Part shown: piece after piece, positions 62,838-64,000 of the stretch
How the letters are laid out: every line of letters begins with the position of its first letter
How positions within the stretch are numbered: the stretch's first letter is position 1
Translations under genes and position numbers: made by a program
Source: CAIYTF01 sp963664845
GTDB taxonomy: Bacteria > Bacteroidota > Ignavibacteria > Ignavibacteriales > Ignavibacteriaceae
Direction: 5' to 3'
NCBI GenBank assembly: GCA_963664845.1
Contig: OY761615.1
Span: forward strand, 2,666,001-2,730,000
DNA length: 64,000 nucleotides
Notes under the pieces: generated by a model
Seen by the model: only the letters and a program-made list of their open reading frames with translations
Database searches by the model: none
Told to the model about the DNA's origin: nothing

Positions 62838-63692
62838 TTATCTGAACAATGAAAGAACTGCCTGGGGAGCAGAATTCAATTGAGATAACATTGAGGTAGC
62901 TGCCTGACCGAGAATGCTGCCACGTGTTGCGTTCAATTGTTCCATTGCCATATCGGCGTCAAACAGACGACTGTAGCTGGACTGGGCATTAGAGATGGAC
63001 GTGCTGAGCGTGTCCGCTTTAATGTCAAGACGTTGCTGGAAGTTACCAATTTTTCCAAGAGCTGCAGTCACTTCACTCTTCAGTGTGGCTAAGTTAGCCT
63101 GAAGGGTTGTGATGGTTGCACTGTTGGTAACGCTGGCGCCTGAGGCAACAAGCAGGTTTCCGAGCGAAGCGTTGAAACCGGTTTTATTTCCGGAAAGGAT
63201 CGAAGAAGCAAAATCGAGCTTAATGGTGTCGGTATAGGTATTACCAACCTGGAAGCTAAACCCTGATTTTGCATCGGCGGCTCCTGTCAACAAACTCGTG
63301 TTATTGAACTTGGTTGTGTTCAACACTGATTGAATTTCCGTTGCCAGAGAAGTAATGTCGGATGCGATTGCCGTGCGATCAGCCGTTGGGTTTGTTGCGT
63401 CAGAGAGTTTTCCTTCGATCTTGATTAACAGATCGTTGGTGGAAAGAAGTGAACCTTCAGCGGTTGAGAGCAGGTTTTTTGCACCGGAAACGTTGTTCTG
63501 TGCTGCTTGCATAACGGTGATCTTGCCTTCAAGTGATTTACCGATATTGAAGCCGGATGTATCATCAGCTACTGAGTTTATCCGTTTGCCGGATGCGATT
63601 TTCAACTGTGCAGTTGCTGTTTCTTTGTTGACTTTTGCCAATGCGTTATATGCACTGAGCGCGTCAACGTTTGTATTGACCCTGAATCCCAT
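62838..63692 (-). CDS. fliC: Flagellin 5 (isolated copy without fliS)
   Basis: A 284-residue flagellin, MGFRVNTNVDALSAYNALAK (Val for Ile at 5) through QAVLSLFR. The variable region reads KTGFNASLGNLLVASGASV, intermediate between flagellins 3 and 4. ATG at 63692 is fixed by alignment and by GGAGG upstream; the 18-codon in-frame extension lies in the leader RNA and is not real. It lies 7.7 kb from flagellin 4, beyond purU and the efflux genes, and has no fliS behind it. Confidence 0.95.
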   Translation of the reverse strand: MGFRVNTNVDALSAYNALAKVNKETATAQLKIASGKRINSVADDTSGFNIGKSLEGKITVMQAAQNNVSGAKNLLSTAEGSLLSTNDLLIKIEGKLSDATNPTADRTAIASDITSLATEIQSVLNTTKFNNTSLLTGAADAKSGFSFQVGNTYTDTIKLDFASSILSGNKTGFNASLGNLLVASGASVTNSATITTLQANLATLKSEVTAALGKIGNFQQRLDIKADTLSTSISNAQSSYSRLFDADMAMEQLNATRGSILGQAATSMLSQLNSAPQAVLSLFR

Positions 63693-63698
63693 AAAAAT

Positions 63699-63752
63699 AC
63701 CTCCGTGTATTGGGGTTTGTAAAATACCGGCTGACATCCCTGCCAAAGCCGG
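63699..63752 (-). promoter_or_regulatory. Flagellin 5 leader: CsrA-like hairpin and SD site
   Basis: CCGGC (63752-63748) pairs with GCCGG (63731-63727), and inner TGGCA/TGTCA (one G-T pair) encloses GGGA. The sequence CAGGGATGT is identical to the core CARGGAUGU of the CsrA consensus. The SD is ATACACGGAGGT. Confidence 0.65.
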
Positions 63753-63793
63753 AAGAGCGTTTTGTCCTATTTAATTTTCGCCCTCACCCGAAA

Positions 63794-63821
63794 CTATCGA
63801 AAGAAGGTAAAAAAATATTTA
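63794..63821 (-). promoter_or_regulatory. Sigma-28-like promoter of flagellin 5
   Basis: TAAATATT (63821-63814), 12 nt, TTCGATAG (63801-63794) on the minus strand. One base longer spacing than the other three. Confidence 0.75.
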
Positions 63822-64000
63822 GTTCGGAATTGTGAATTGTTGTGGAATGGCAACCAGCTCGCGCTTTCCGGATACACTTATTATTGGGATGCCTGCATTT
63901 TATTTTGAGAAAATACTGATTGTATCACCAGACAAACGACAGGGAAAAGAAAGAGCGCATAATTATCGGTTTAGGACAACCCAGCTAATCTTCGAGAAGA
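63822..64000. other. Window edge, nothing recognised
   Basis: About 180 bases upstream of flagellin 5. No gene-like frame seen before the window ends. Confidence 0.3.

Noticed and set aside
63693..63746. An 18-codon N-terminal extension of flagellin 5
   Set aside because: It lies in the leader hairpin and SD; alignment with the other copies fixes the start at 63692.
1..64000. tRNA, rRNA, CRISPR arrays, transposases and phage genes
   Set aside because: I scanned the gaps by eye for T-loop sequences, spaced direct repeats and transposase-like frames and found none. Weak cases could be missed without software.

Overview
The window looks like a chromosomal segment of a motile, Gram-negative member of the Bacteroidota/Chlorobiota group, most plausibly an Ignavibacteria-like lineage. 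The evidence is a degraded gene that still ends in a type IX secretion (T9SS) C-terminal sorting domain, a YebC of the Bacteroidota type, many exported proteins with DUF5723/DUF6438-like or barrel character, a Bacteroidota-style promoter (TTG-N19-TAnnTTTG) in front of one gene, and, unusually for that group, a full set of late flagellar genes. No tRNA, rRNA, CRISPR array, insertion sequence or prophage was recognised.

Layout. 0-5 kb: two overlapping ATP-grasp (D-Ala-D-Ala ligase-like) genes, a CapA-type metallophosphatase-like protein, and a decayed beta-propeller/T9SS pseudogene, followed by a gap with three perfect DnaA boxes and a sigma-54-type promoter. 5-8.5 kb: a TPR-glycosyltransferase and flagellin 1. 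8.5-19 kb: mixed housekeeping (barrel protein, PAP2 phosphatase, CPBP protease, YebC, DUF6438 lipoprotein-like protein, dicarboxylate/amino acid symporter, SWIM zinc-finger protein, and a membrane pyrophosphatase with a Cys/Met-rich insertion). 19-40 kb: a Wzx/Wzy-type surface polysaccharide locus (six glycosyltransferases, ligase/polymerase, Wzz, flippase, two MBOAT + SGNH acylation modules, a phospho-substituent transferase, Wzi). 40-44 kb: a lipoprotein/DUF5723 pair. 44-55 kb: late flagellar genes flgM, fliT-like, fliD, and three fliC-fliS modules, with an uncharacterised lipoprotein/barrel pair inserted. 55-62.5 kb: purU and a TetR-RND efflux operon. 62.8-63.7 kb: flagellin 5.

How the parts fit together. 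Four of the five flagellin genes have the same 5' architecture: a sigma-28-like promoter (TAAA...N11-12...TTCGATA), a short leader with a covarying hairpin that presents AAGGA or AGGGA in its loop, and a Shine-Dalgarno sequence embedded in a second CsrA-like site (ATACAyGGAGGT). This resembles the two-site CsrA control of hag in Bacillus subtilis. With an FlgM-like anti-sigma factor in the same locus and attenuator-like hairpins between each fliC and fliS, the window appears to encode a layered control system for a multi-flagellin filament. Flagellin 1 is different: it has no sigma-28-like site and lies behind a TPR-glycosyltransferase that has a sigma-54-type promoter, suggesting separate timing and possible glycosylation of flagellin.

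The features most worth follow-up are the flagellin leader RNA, the Cys/Met-rich extracytoplasmic loop of the pyrophosphatase, the apparent ATT start codon of the ATP-grasp ligase, and the DnaA-box cluster. All functional statements rest on reading the sequence and on family knowledge; no database search was run.
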